Shown here piece by piece: positions 48,098-59,900 of a stretch of DNA of 64,000 nucleotides. Source of the stretch: Stenopsyche tienmushanensis (lineage: Eukaryota > Arthropoda > Insecta > Trichoptera > Stenopsychidae); the NCBI GenBank assembly GCA_008973525.1, contig WACJ01000356.1:1-64000 (forward strand). Reading direction: 5' to 3'. How positions within the stretch are numbered: the stretch's first letter is position 1; the number at the start of each line of letters is the position of its first letter. The position numbers were made by a program, and so were the translations under genes. The notes below the pieces were generated by a model. That model saw only the letters and a program-made list of their open reading frames with translations, made no database searches and was not told the origin of the DNA.

Positions 48098-50202
48098 TTA
48101 AGCTTCGATTTCTAGTCCGACGCCGACTTTGTGGCTGCCTCCGTTGAAGTTCTTTCCGTCGATCAATGTAGACAGAGTCAATGTGACTCCTGAAAGTAAT
48201 TAAATACAAATTTATACATCATAAAATATATAGATTTATAGTTTGTAGATAAGATTGAATTTTATCATCGTATGATCATTTTAGATTGATAAGTTATCTC
48301 ATGGCGAAAACATTAAATTGGCTTACCGTCGCGCAACTTTTGTTGGTATCCCAAACCGATTTGACAGGCGTTATTGATCTTTGCTCTTAAGTTGGCGTTT
48401 TCATCGAGTGAATACTTGCAGCCTACGCCGTATTGGGTGTTGTTAGAGCCCGAGGCCCAGTTGAAGGTTACACCGTAGTCGAGCTTGGGCGATACCTTCT
48501 GATAGATTGAAGTGTTGAACACTTGACCATTATCACTACAAAAACAAACACAGTTAAACAAATGTTTCGGCGGTGCATTAACGTCGAAATCGCATTGAAA
48601 CACTCACACTCCGGCGTGCAAGACAAAGTCGCTTCCCGAGAATCCAATAGCCAGGTTGTTCTTGGTGATGTTGCATTTCTGGGTGTCGAAGTTTAATTGA
48701 TAACCGGCCATCCACGATTGGTATTTAAACACACCAGCCGCGTTGATGAGTGGCCTCGCTTGGTCAATGTTCATATCGCAGTTAAGTGAGCAGACATTGT
48801 TGACGAATTCGGTCTTCAATTTGCCGCTCTTTGCTCTGTAAACACGCGTTAATAAGAATTTATAAACTCGACAATAATCATCGATGGACGATCGAGGGAA
48901 TTCGACTTACCCGGTTTGGGGTGCGTATGTGGTATCGATACCGAGCTTGAGACCTTTGGCGATTTGGTCTTGAACGGAGATACTCGAGGAGAAAACATTG
49001 TCTGTGTTGATCTTCTCGGAGAAGGTCAGGCCGTATTCCTTCGACTTGTGCTTGGTTTCGAGGGTTCCGAAGACCTGTTGAATAGAATTCGTATCAATAA
49101 AATGTACGGTAAACAATCTCGTTAACCAATTAAGCGCGATGTCCGAATCGGACACATGAATTAATTCATATGATGGAATGATTTATGCGTCCCGCGTGTT
49201 TGTTGACCATTTTGTTCAGTCACGGTAAATTCTTCCGATGGAGAGCCTTCCAAAATTATTTAGATTGTGACTGGGGATGATACATGGGTGTATCACTACG
49301 TCACTCGATTTTAACAGCAATTACCGTCAACCCTCTTATAACAACAAGATAGGGACTGTGATATAGGAAAAAACGCTATAGAAAGTTAGGCGCCTATACA
49401 AAATTTAGGGTTGTTTTTTCAATTTTTTTTCTTCATTTTTGTATTTTAAATGACCTTGAACGTGTTTAATTTATTTACAAATGCACTGGTTAAATATTTT
49501 GCCCAGTCTATTTCATTCGCAGTAATCACGGGAGTTCAACGCGACACTTTTTAACGCATTAACAATAATAAAATGATAGCAACTAAAATAATGGTTTATT
49601 CAAACAATCTTCAGAAGCATTAACTGCAAAGGAGTAGCGTAATTCGATCTTTTGAAAAAGCTGAGAGCAGATTTCTCCGTTTTAGATATGAACGTTCATT
49701 CTGGCATCTTTTTCCAATAAGCACTTGGCCTGCTCTCATTTGTATTAGCAGCATCTACATCGGCTGAAGAACGTTCGCCTTGTATTTGACGTCATTTAAA
49801 GAAAGCATCTTTTAAATCCTTCAAACCGTCCATCACTAGCAATAAATGTTTCCTCATGACGTCCTTTTTCTTTTAAATACCCAAATAATTTGATTACATT
49901 ATTTTTAATCGGATGTCCGTCCGGGGGTTGTATTTTTTTTATTGCGATTTTCAATGCATATCTATCAAACTTACTTCCTGGATGACCCTCGTATTTAATG
50001 CGCATATAAATCTAAATCACGATGTATTCAAATATTTAAAAATCACCTTTCCGGACTCCTGATTGAAGTTGACCTCATTACCGAACTCTACTCCGGATTC
50101 GGTCTTAGTTTTAACATCGAGCTTGAGAAGCCCGAAGTGGTAGCCTTTTCCGAAGATATCACGGGCTTGTTTTCCAAGATCACCATATGCTGGAGGTGCC
50201 AT
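48098..50202 (-). CDS. VDAC: Voltage-dependent anion channel (mitochondrial porin)
   Basis: 19-strand beta-barrel of the mitochondrial outer membrane passing metabolites such as ATP and ADP. Exons: 50047-50202, 48911-49074, 48608-48835, 48327-48535, 48098-48189; 849 bp, 282 residues, the family standard. It begins [20 protein letters not shown] (N-terminal helix). The nucleotide-binding GLK motif is in AKGLKLGID. The eukaryotic porin signature region is [20 protein letters not shown]. It ends VGVGLEIEA. An acceptor directly precedes the ATG (TTGTAG|GAAATGG), so the 5' UTR is split; a likely donor for it lies at 51567 in the GC-rich block upstream. Intron 1 holds a Tigger remnant. Confidence 0.96.
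49329..50010 (-). mobile_element. pogo/Tigger remnant in VDAC intron 1
   Basis: Left end CCGTCAACCCTCTTATAACA, then AAAGTTAGGCGCCTATACAA as in the LIN54-intron copy (32108-32793). Minus-strand frames give [13 protein letters not shown] (CENP-B-type HTH), YWKKMPE and [20 protein letters not shown], i.e. the Tigger FWKKMP..T...K.E....G....KDR.TLLLC series. Broken by stops. Confidence 0.65.
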
Positions 50203-51439
50203 TTCCTACAAGACGATTAAAGATCAATTAATACAGACATTGCATAACATTTCAATCATTTTTTGGAGGGGGCGAGGTAATATCCGGTAATAATGATGTA
50301 ACGTAATGAAATTCCGCGTTTCAATTCAAACGCATTGCCTCGTCTGTAAAAATAAACCGGTATGCAGTGCAAGAGCATTCTTTCACAACGAAAGCCATAT
50401 CCAAATAAAAATTGAGTCACTTATTGGCAATGTGCGCGCGACTTCCAACATTTAGTAACACTGCAACGATATTATCTGCAAGTCGAGTGACACTCTATAA
50501 ATTAGCACTTACGACTTCTAATTGCTTTATTGACGCTCCTGCTTATAATAAATTTGTAATTATATTAACGGCAAATTTATCTCCAATAACCGACTTGCTT
50601 TATCTCGGCTTTTATAAGGACATTTGAATAATTTGAAGATCATTAGAACTGTTATTCGATATTTAAAATGCATGCGTTATAATTTTATAGCCTTGAGCGC
50701 GTGACGTATTGCCGGTATTTAACCGTATCTTATAAAAGTAAGACAAAATTCATCAATCAGTTAGATTGACTTACAATAAAGACCTGTCATTTAGCGAGAG
50801 TCGTATTAGTTAACGTGACATTTTAATCACGCACTTTAAAAACACACCTGACACGAGTTCAAATTATCTGATTACCGAAAAAGCGTTACCTTCCGATATT
50901 TCAGATTTATTCAAATTTATATGGATTTGAAGAATTTCACACGGTTTCATTGTCGATACAATTAAATGATAAATGAATAGTGTTATAATTTAATGAAAAG
51001 AATTTGAAATTATGGATATTAATTTTTTTATAAATGAAATCAATTATATAACAGCTGCAACGCATCGGGATGTTGGCTTGGATAAGTATGACTTAAAAAA
51101 TTTAAATAGATATGAGTGCTTGAACTTGACATTAATTCGATTGTCTTGGATTTGATATTGACATTGTAAAAGGGCAAAGTCTGCAGTTTTAACTTGCGAC
51201 AGATTATAGTTTATCTAGTGATTTACGGGCCAAGGACTCGCTGACAGCCGTCTGCGTTCCATTTAAATTAAAGTCGTCGCATTTACGAAGACCTTCGATC
51301 GTCTGTTGAAGTTTTATTTCATACGAAGGTTAATCTTTTGGCAAAATATAGCAATAAAACGGCCCTCAAAGATCAACGCAGAGGTTACATAACGCGATGC
51401 GTTCCGCGAAGATGTACGATATAAATCGAGCCTGGTGTT

Positions 51440-51900
51440 AACGAACTCCAATAATTGCGGCTAAACTGGGACGTTTCAGCTGAAATGCGACGCTTAAAGG
51501 GCAGGGTTCAGATATATTTCAGTCACGTGCGACGACGGCTTCGGCTGACGCGGCGCGACAACTCACGTACGTGGCCATCGAGGTCGAATCGAATTTCGAT
51601 CTTAGATTCGGCCCAGGAATGCTCCAGAATCCGTCTCCTTAGACGAATTCCACATCTCCAATGGGAATCAGTCACGCGCCAAATCTGACACCAATATGTG
51701 CGCTTCTAACAGTCGCCATATCAAAAAATCGAACCCATCGATTCTAAAAACGTCCTTGGGGAGAACAATTCTAAACATCGATAAAACGCGAAAGGATTTC
51801 GACTCACAGAAAAGCTTGGTTACACCGACACGCCGAGAAGACCTGAGCGAACTGAGGACTGCGCCGGTTAAGCTGCGCCCGCACCGACACACCCACGCAA
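51440..51900 (-). promoter_or_regulatory. Probable VDAC 5' UTR exon and promoter
   Basis: Locally CpG-rich (CGTGCGACGACGGCTTCGGC and neighbours) in an AT-rich region. The minus strand has the donor ACGTAC|GTGAGT with the exon edge at 51567, which could splice to the acceptor just before the VDAC ATG at 50202. The intron would be about 1.3 kb. No protein-coding family signal is seen. The assignment is positional inference. Confidence 0.4.
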
Positions 51901-53929
51901 CTAACGATCATGCGCTTTTTACAACGACCAAATTGATCAAAATTAATCCTTTTAAATTTACATAGAAATATTTATAACCTCATACATTAATTTATTTAAG
52001 CCACAAAAAAATACTTCCAACAAATAAAACAATCATAATTTAAAAACCGCCGTGTTTGCATCAATTCAAATTAAATCGATCCGTTAAAATATTCCATTGC
52101 AACACACATCAAAAGCTAATAAATAATTAACATATTTTAGTATTCATATAAATTTACAACCAAATACAAAGCTAAAAAACCAACACATTTTATGCTCAAT
52201 TATTAAATATTTCCCAAACATAAAAAATAAATACATTATCGTACATTAGATATTCACATTTTTGGAGGCGAATTTAATTGCGAAAAAATATTTAACGCCG
52301 TCGACGACAAAAAATTCACGGCCATGCTCGTATTTCATTGCGTTCAGTGTGATCACAGCCTATTGCTCGCGCGAGTGGGTTCGAGGCTATCTCGAATGCC
52401 AATTTATCTTATACTGACTATAAAATCATATTTTATCGATGGAAATTGCGTTTAAAATCTATTTAAATATTTAAAAATACCAAAGCGTGCGCATTTCATG
52501 CGTTTTCGTTCATAAAATGAATATCAAATTTATAGCCTCAGACCCCACACTCATAACCGGAAGTGAGACTCAATTGACTCGACAATATTTACAACGTATA
52601 CATATGATGCGTGCGATGCATCGATAAAAACGTTTAAACAATATTTGACGTGTTTATTTTGTAGAAATATCAAATTTGAATGTATGCAGCGATATTAGAG
52701 TTGTGGCGGTAGTTTTGAATTTGCCCCGGACCGGAAGTGGCGATTATTGAGCCGAAATTAAAAGATTGCTTTATGTAACTATCGTCGCTTATGAATATCG
52801 CACTGTATTGAAATGAGAACGATACATTTTATTGTGTATTTATTCATTAATAAAATATATCGAGCGAAATTATCGTATTATGAGATGAATTTAAGCGTGG
52901 GAATTCAAATATATATATTTGAAAAAATTGGTTATAATAAGATAAAAAATCGACCATTAATAATACGCTTGGAATGATATGTCATCATAATTATTTGTAA
53001 TAAATTGTATTTTGTCTCTTATGTAACGTAATGTATGTTTAAGCCTTGTTTTGAAATTGATAAGTAAAATGTGGTCGTATTTCAGGATGTAGATAAAAAA
53101 TATTTTGCTTAGGAAAAATATTAAAATATTTACATGTGCATTTCTTAAATTATGAAATTAAAGGTCAATCGTTTTATTTATAATTTCAATGACTGTATAA
53201 ATTTCGATAAGCTTTTTATTGAAATATTTAAATGGCATCATAAATGCGTTCGAGTGGAATAGAAAAATTATCGACCATTAAAAAAAAGTTGGGCAGAACT
53301 ATCCGATTGGTTATTTTTGCGCGGCCTTGAAGATTTGCGGATGAACTTATTTTAAGAATCCTATAGCAAATACCCAGCCAGAGCAGTTTTCAAATTAAGA
53401 CAGTTCTTACTCATAGAAAAACATGGCTAGGGAGATCAGCTGAGGCTGGCGACGTCATCTTTGATCGTTTGGAGACTGTCCAATCGATAGGATCCAGTGA
53501 TTTGAGAACTGAACGTAGGTCCTTCAGAGGGAATATAATTTTTTTTTAAAATAATTTTACAAAAAATGTAATACAATGAAAATAAATATATTACTTTTAT
53601 AACTAGATTATGGTAAAGAAGCAAACTTTTGTATATTAAAAGAACATTAATGATTACATTAAAACGTAATAACATAGAAAAACATCCACAAAATAATTTT
53701 GGCTGATTATAAATTGAAGTTGAGAAGGCAGTGTATTCACCAATTTGCATCAACAATTATCATGAGAAAGCTATGTTCGAAGTGAATACCGCGTTTGCTC
53801 AAACTCGACTAACAAACAACAACGCGTCCATAATTCAGAGCGCTGTTTAGAGCTGTTTCAGCGCAATAAAATGGTTTTTTTTCATGCGTTATGTAACAAT
53901 GGAAGAAATATGTACCTTCCAGAGTTAAA

Positions 53930-54320
53930 TCGACTGTTAACTGAATGGACAGTAACCAACGAAAGCCGCTCAAAGCGACCAAATACGCAAATGTTAGCTT
54001 ATTTTGGGATGCGCACTAATATTTTATTCGTCGATTATCTTTAGAAAGGAAGAACCATCAATAACGAATGTTATTTGTCATTATTGGTGCGTTTGACGGA
54101 AGAAATTTCGAAGAAACCACCCCAAATGTATTAAAAAAATTGCTTTCACCAAGATAATGTATCATTTCAATGGTAAAATTACACTTTGAATTGCTTCCCC
54201 GTCCACCATATTTTCCGGATCTAGCATCCAGTGACTACTACCTGTTTGCAGGCTTAAAAAAAGCTTCAGAGAAAGATATTCGGTTCCAACGAAGAAGTGA
54301 TTGCTGAAAGTTAGTATTAT
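53930..54320 (+). mobile_element. mariner transposase C-terminal half, degenerate
   Basis: Frames read FVDYL*KGRTINNECYLSLL, then LLFHQDNVS and ELLPRPPYFPDLASSDYYLF. These are the mariner F.DYL.KG.TIN..YY, LFHQDNAP.H and ELLPHPPYSPDLAPSDY.LF boxes, with the second catalytic Asp in HQDN and the third in SSDY. Stops and a frame change are present. Confidence 0.75.
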
Positions 54321-54660
54321 ACAATCTGTCCAAAGTAAACAAGCAAAAAAAGTGGGATAATTTAAAGTTATTGTCTCAAATCATATAATATGAATGCATT
54401 TGCTGTTGTAAATGTATCATTTGTTATTGAAAATGAATGTTCACTGACGATCTGCAATCTAAATTATGAGCAGAGTAGTTCCTCACTTTCACAAGACCAC
54501 TACTCGTTTCAAATTATTGATAGGCTTCCATTCTATCATCTGACAATCGGCGAGATTTTGCATTTTTATTGAATCTTGCAGGGCTTCAAATAAAACTTCC
54601 GTTCGTTTCACAATAACGTTAATGCCCCTGAAACTATTAATAATACGATACATAAACATT

Positions 54661-54692
54661 TTGCCTGCTTTGCCACCCCCTTGTTATGGCCA
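54661..54692. repeat. End fragment of the hAT-like repeat
   Basis: TTTGCCACCCCCTTGTTATG followed by GCCATG, similar to CAAGCCACCCCCTTGTTACG followed by ACCCTG at the right end of copy 2 (57153). Confidence 0.4.
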
Positions 54693-55439
54693 TGCGCATC
54701 TATTTTAACATTGAGTTATTGGCAATCTGGGCAAAATATATTTCAGAGAGCATAGCGGAGCTGAAAATCAGCATGAATGAGTATAAATTAGGTCATCGAT
54801 TCATGTTTTTGATTGATCTTCTCAAAGCATCTTTGCACCAAATTCTTGCTTCTAAAACAGTAAACATTAATTTAATCTCTTTCCATTTTCAACTATTCTA
54901 CAATAATGCTAAACCAGTGATTAGATAAGTGAATGGGACAATAAATACATTTTTATCATGCAGTGAAATCTATTAGACTGATGATACGAACTAAGTCTTT
55001 TTTTGAATACAGAGTTTTTTTTATAGATCTATAATACTTTGCTGAAACATTTAAGTTAAGTTGATGGTATTTAAGAGAAAGGATAGATGTATTGTTGGAA
55101 TATTGCGAATGTACGTATTTTTTTTACATTTAAAATTTACAATTGGATGAATTTTAGAAAAGAAGTTCGTCGAATTTTTATGAGTTATTGCGGTATTTTA
55201 GCAATTTTGCGATAAGATAAAAGTATTTATAGATGAAAATAACTGGTGTCATTGGACTTGAGAAGCGAAGTATTTGAAATTACGCACAGCAAGACCCCGC
55301 TTAACGCTGTTTCAGTATTAAGCGGTAGTATCGGGATCATAAGGACGCTCGATTTTTAAATGTAAATAAAATAAGTTGTGTGTGAGATATCCACTTAATT
55401 TTCTATTATTTAAAAGAATATTTAATGGTATTAAGTATG

Positions 55440-55800
55440 GAATATAACTTCGTTGAAATGTCCACCACGGTCACATGACCCAAATCGCTCGTGTAGAATG
55501 TTTATCGTGGCGTGCGCTGCGTGACACGTAGCGCCGTCCTATTGGAATTACATATCGTCGCTATTCATATCATCCAGTTTAGGCAACAATAAGATGCTTA
55601 TCATTGATGTCAGTTTCGTTTTGGAACAAGTACGGATTGATGATTTTTCCAGACTAAAATCCGCACCAAACAACAATTTTATGGCGATGCATTTGATGCT
55701 GATGTATCTCATGTGGATTGGTATTGTCCCAAATCCGACAATTTTGTTTGTTCACACATTCATTCATCAAAATGAGGAAGATTTTCCCTTTTAATTCACA
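55440..55800 (-). mobile_element. Tc1/mariner-type transposase fragment
   Basis: The minus strand reads ECVNKQNCRIWDNTNPHEIH, KIVVWCGF, NPYLFQNE, then DGATCHAAHATINILHERFG. This matches a known insect transposase group with GYVN.QN.R.WG..NP, ..VWCGFW..GIIGPYFFE and QQDGATCH. Frame breaks make it dead; it ends in a hash where PPRSCDLTP should be. Confidence 0.65.
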
Positions 55801-55905
55801 ACTTCATTATACATATATGATTTATGAATAAAAATCGATATTAGCAATATATAAGTTTTAAAATTAATATAATAAAAAAAATATTTTAAAATAAATGCTA
55901 CAAAA

Positions 55906-56020
55906 ACTTTGGTGAGTTATTGGGCGTGTACCAATGAAGGTTTTTAAATTAGCACAACCATTGTTTGTGTACAGCTAAGGTGGTTGCTAAGGCATTCAAA
56001 GCGTAGCAACCATCGATTTG
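55906..56020 (+). repeat. Second copy of the 3946-4060 repeat
   Basis: AACTTTGGTGAGTTATTGGG followed by CGTGTACC, then GGTTTTTAAATTAGCACAAC. High similarity to 3990-4035. Confidence 0.5.
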
Positions 56021-56383
56021 TTTTGTACTTGCCAAGCGTTCGGTCTTCGGTGGACTATGCCGGGAGGCGGTAAGACCCAAACGTCATCATTTCAATTCAT
56101 ACGAAAAGAAATATTAAAATGTACAAAACATTAACAATTTACAATCCGCGCTAAGCTTCATTGAAAGTTCAGGCGTTACACGCTAAACTTCGCCCAAAGT
56201 TCGGGCGTTTTCGTAAGAAATTCATGAAACTACTTCTTACGTAAGATTGAAATAATTATTAAATCAGCTACAAAAGAGCTTACTCTATCGTAGACTTTTT
56301 AATTCTTCGCATAAATCCAATACCTCAATATTGGGTAATCATGACTAGCGAACAATCTCAGTGAATTTTTGAACAAAGAAAAA

Positions 56384-57153
56384 AATGTTTATCGTTAAAA
56401 ATGATACAATATTTTTATTTGAAAGGTCTCAGTCCAACTGATATCAAGTCCAAGGTAGATTATATTTTTGGGGAGTCTGCTCCTTAGTTTACAACAATAA
56501 GATGTTGCTTGGCAGAGTTTAAACGAGGCTGTACGAGCTGCAATAGTAGAGACGAACAACACAGTGGTAGATCAAATGAGGTAATCACCACAGAAATGGC
56601 GAAGAAAATCCACAAAATGGTATTGGATGACCGTCGATTGTAAGTGCGCGAGCTAACAGACACGGTAGACCTTTTAAAAAATACTGTACATTGCATATTG
56701 ACTGAAAATTTCGACATGAGAAACCTGTGCGTAAGATGGGTGCCGCGTTTGCTCACAATGGAACAAAAACAGCGTCGTGATGATGATGCATTCTAAGCGC
56801 TGGGGAGAAACTAGCTAGATTTTATAAATGAAAACTAAGAGGCTTCCGCAATCGTAAATGCCATCATGGTAGATCCCAGGTACGCATTTATCCCCTGAAA
56901 ATGCCACAAAAAGCTCTAAAAGAGGACGGAGTGGCGACAACGTTTGTGTATCCAATCGGTCCGCTTTTTGGACCGCTAATGATGAATGAACGCCTCACGA
57001 TCGGACGCCATACCCGAATATGTCTACAGAACGATTACGAACTCTCATTGCAAAACGAAGTTGTCCGAAGAAGACTGATCGGATGGGTTATTTAGATTTT
57101 ACAATTGGTATTCTGCGTTTTGCGCCCCAAGCCACCCCCTTGTTACGACCCTG
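56384..57153 (+). mobile_element. Composite element copy 2: mariner transposase fragment plus hAT-like end
   Basis: 56384-56815 encodes, with breaks, LKGLSPTDIKSKVDYIFGES, LAEFKRGCTSCNSRDEQHSG, EMAKKIHKMVLDDRRL and MRNLCVRWVPRLLTMEQKQR, the N-terminal half of a mariner transposase. 56840-57153 is the reverse complement of 5256-5610: CTGAAAATGCCACAAAAAGC against GCTTTTTGCGGCATTTTCGG in copy 1, and TTGTTACGACCCTG against CAGGGTCGTAACAA. The order mariner then hAT-like end is the same in both copies, read in opposite directions. Confidence 0.65.
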
Positions 57154-57486
57154 GTGCTTGGCATGGGAAGACAGACTAATATAAATCTATTTTGTAAAGA
57201 AAACATTTATAAATTGTCGACATGATCAATCACAGGATAATTCTTTAGTATACCGTTGAACGAGACATTCCTATCTGGCTGTTAACAAAGAGAGGTCAAG
57301 AACAGTAGGAGATTCGCGTTGTGTTCGGTTCAAACTTCGTTGAAAAATCATACCATATGATAATGGCAATTGTTTAAGATAATTATGTCTCAGATCCGCA
57401 ACCATTTGTTATAAAAGAGTTGAACACCGATGAAGAGAATCATTTGTTAAAACTAGTGAGTTTAATATAACTGCTTCTGCAAGAAT

Positions 57487-59689
57487 ATGGAGCTACCAAA
57501 GTACAGAGTGGAGAGAGACGAAAGACTTGGAAGATATTTAGTGGCTAGAGAGACTCTAAAAAAAGGATCTCTTATATTTACAGACGTTCCTTTTGCCATA
57601 GGACCAAAACCAGGTAAAGTTTATCAATGAAAGTTCCTGAAAAATACAAATTTGTAAATATTCAATGAACATTTATGAACATTTTGATGAGGATTTTGAT
57701 CAAATCTTATTAAATCTATCATATTTAGTGATGTAGTTTGATCAAATATCTAATATTTTCAAAGTTGATCCTTTTATTGCGGCTATAAAACAATTCTCTT
57801 TTATAAAATTTAGACGTTATCATCTTAATTTAACATAATTTTGTTGCAATAGATTCGATTCCGGTGTGCTTGGGTTGTCATAGCATCTGGAATAAAACAT
57901 ATTACTGCTCCAAATGCGCTTGGCCCTGTTGCAACGCAGAATGCGAAGAAGCCTCCACGCATAAAGATTTCGAATGCCGAGTATTCTCCGAAGCGAATGA
58001 AAAATTTCATCACGTGGCAGACGCCACAAAACCGTGTCTACAATACGACTGCATAACGCCTTTACGGTCGGTACAAATTTATAATATCCACGATATATGC
58101 GTCTATAGCGTACGTACGTACTAATTTGTGTGTATTAAATTTCGAAGAGTGCTCCTATCGAAGGAAAAAGATCCGGAAAGATGGGACAAGGAAGTCACCG
58201 TTATGGAAGATCACAACGTGGATCGCAGAAAGCGAATCACTTGGGAAGTCGACGACGTCAACATCACCAAATACCTAAGAGGACCTTGTCGGCTCGAAGA
58301 TCGATTTTCTGAAGACTTGATACAGAAAGTGTGCGGCATCTTAGAGGTGAAATTAGATATATTTTAAAATAAAACACGCCAATTTGTATATATTTATATA
58401 AAAAGCGTTTATATAAAATATATTTAATATCACATAGGTCAACGCTGTTGAAGTACCGTTTCAATACGGACCTAATATTAGAGGAATTTATCCGAGAGTC
58501 GCTGTTATGTCTCATAATTGTGTGCCGACTGTTGTACACACTATAATATCAGGCGGAAAAAATGGCGTTCCTAAAAATTTGTATGTATATTATAGATTAT
58601 TAATGTGATTATACGTCATTTTGTCTATTTAATATCATATTTTTGCTTATTATAGTGCACAAGTATGGGCAGCGGATGAAATTAAAGAAGGCGGCAAAAT
58701 AGAATTGTGTTATACTCAAGTATTTAATTGTACGCTTCAAAGAAGAGCGTATTTAAGAAGATCCAAATTCTTTGATTGTGTTTGCGATAGATGTGCAGAT
58801 CCAACCGAATTTGGCACTAATTTAAGCACATTAAAATGCAATAAATGCGACAACGGATTGATTCTTCCACTCGATCCTTTAGGTGGGTATTCAAAATGCA
58901 CGGCAAATTCTTCAAAATATTGTAATTTATAATTTATTTTAAAACATTTATAGACGACGGTGGAACATGGAAGTGTTCCGAGTGCACTTATTCAACTACG
59001 GGTAGTTCAGTTTTGCAAGTGATCGATATGATTCAAACGGAAATGTCTAGAACGGAAGAGACCGCTAAAGGAAAAGATGAAATAGATAAACGAGAGCAAG
59101 AAATTCAATGGGTACGATTTAAAAATAAGCTTATAACAACGTAATTCAAAAGTGAATACGATTAATATTTATAATCGATTGACATTTTTTACAGTATCGA
59201 GGCATTTTACATCCGAAACATGCACTTTTGACTTGCTTAAAATACACGATGGCTCAGATGTACGGACGAGTGCAAGGTTATACCTTGGATGAGTTGACGC
59301 TTCCGTTATTGAAGCGTAAAATGGAAATGTGTAGAAATATTTTAGACGTGTTAGATATTATATGCCCTGGACAGACTCGAATGAGAGGTAAATAATCAAT
59401 ATGATCTGCTATTAAACGACGTTAATCAATTATGTATACACCGTTAAATATGTAAATGATCGTAGGTCTGATGTTGTACGAGCTGCAAGCGCCTTGGTTG
59501 ATATTGACGAGAATTGAATACAAAGAAGGATCGATAAATAAGACGCAATTCAACGAAAGGATGTCGCAAATAGCGGAAATGGTGCACGAATCGGCAGAGA
59601 TACTATCGAGAGAAGACGAAAATAGCGATAAAGGCGTCATCGGTAGAGCCGCAATGAAATTTTATAAAGACCTCATTACCACAATCTAA
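57487..59689 (+). CDS. SET and MYND domain protein, arthropod SmydA / msta type
   Basis: Exons: 57487-57613, 57853-58066, 58148-58346, 58438-58580, 58656-58882, 58954-59111, 59195-59387, 59466-59689; 1485 bp, 494 residues, phases consistent. The split SET domain starts GRYLVARETLKKGSLIFTDV. The MYND zinc finger follows (CLGCHSIW...YYCSKCAWPCCNAEC...H.DFEC). The SET core has VAVMSHNCVPTVVHTI and GGKIELCYTQVF. The post-SET cysteines are FDCVCDRCADPTEFG, with a further CNKCD...WKCSEC pair, then a helical C-terminal domain. Family members are putative lysine methyltransferases. The canonical SET motifs are altered (see findings), so activity is uncertain. The donor CG|GTCGGT with acceptor TTCGAAG|AGTG at the second intron is the weakest junction. 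Tail to tail with ZCCHC9. Confidence 0.88.
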
Positions 59690-59900
59690 TACATAAATGC
59701 ATATTTTATAATTTTATATTATATAATCGATGTTATTTTATTTATATTATATTATTGATTCTTGTATTTGTTGTATTATTCAAACGAAAATGAGATTTTA
59801 ATAGGTTTTATTGATGTAATTGAATATATACAGATTGTTTGCGTTCGAGAATGCATGTATACATTATAGTTATTTATAAATTGCACGGATTTAAACACAT

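Larger units (their letters stand above)
51901..57486. other. Transposon-rich intergenic region between VDAC and SmydA
   Basis: AT-rich. It contains the mariner fragments at 53930-54320 and 55440-55800, the repeat at 55906-56020, the hAT-like end piece at 54661-54692, and the composite element at 56384-57153. No host exon was recognised; a short 5' UTR exon of the SmydA gene may lie at the far right. Confidence 0.5.

Noticed and set aside
54686..54928. 80-codon plus-strand frame (MAMRIYFNIELLAIWAKYIS)
   Set aside because: It begins in the hAT-like end fragment, has no homology signal or splice sites, and the surrounding DNA is AT-rich intergenic.
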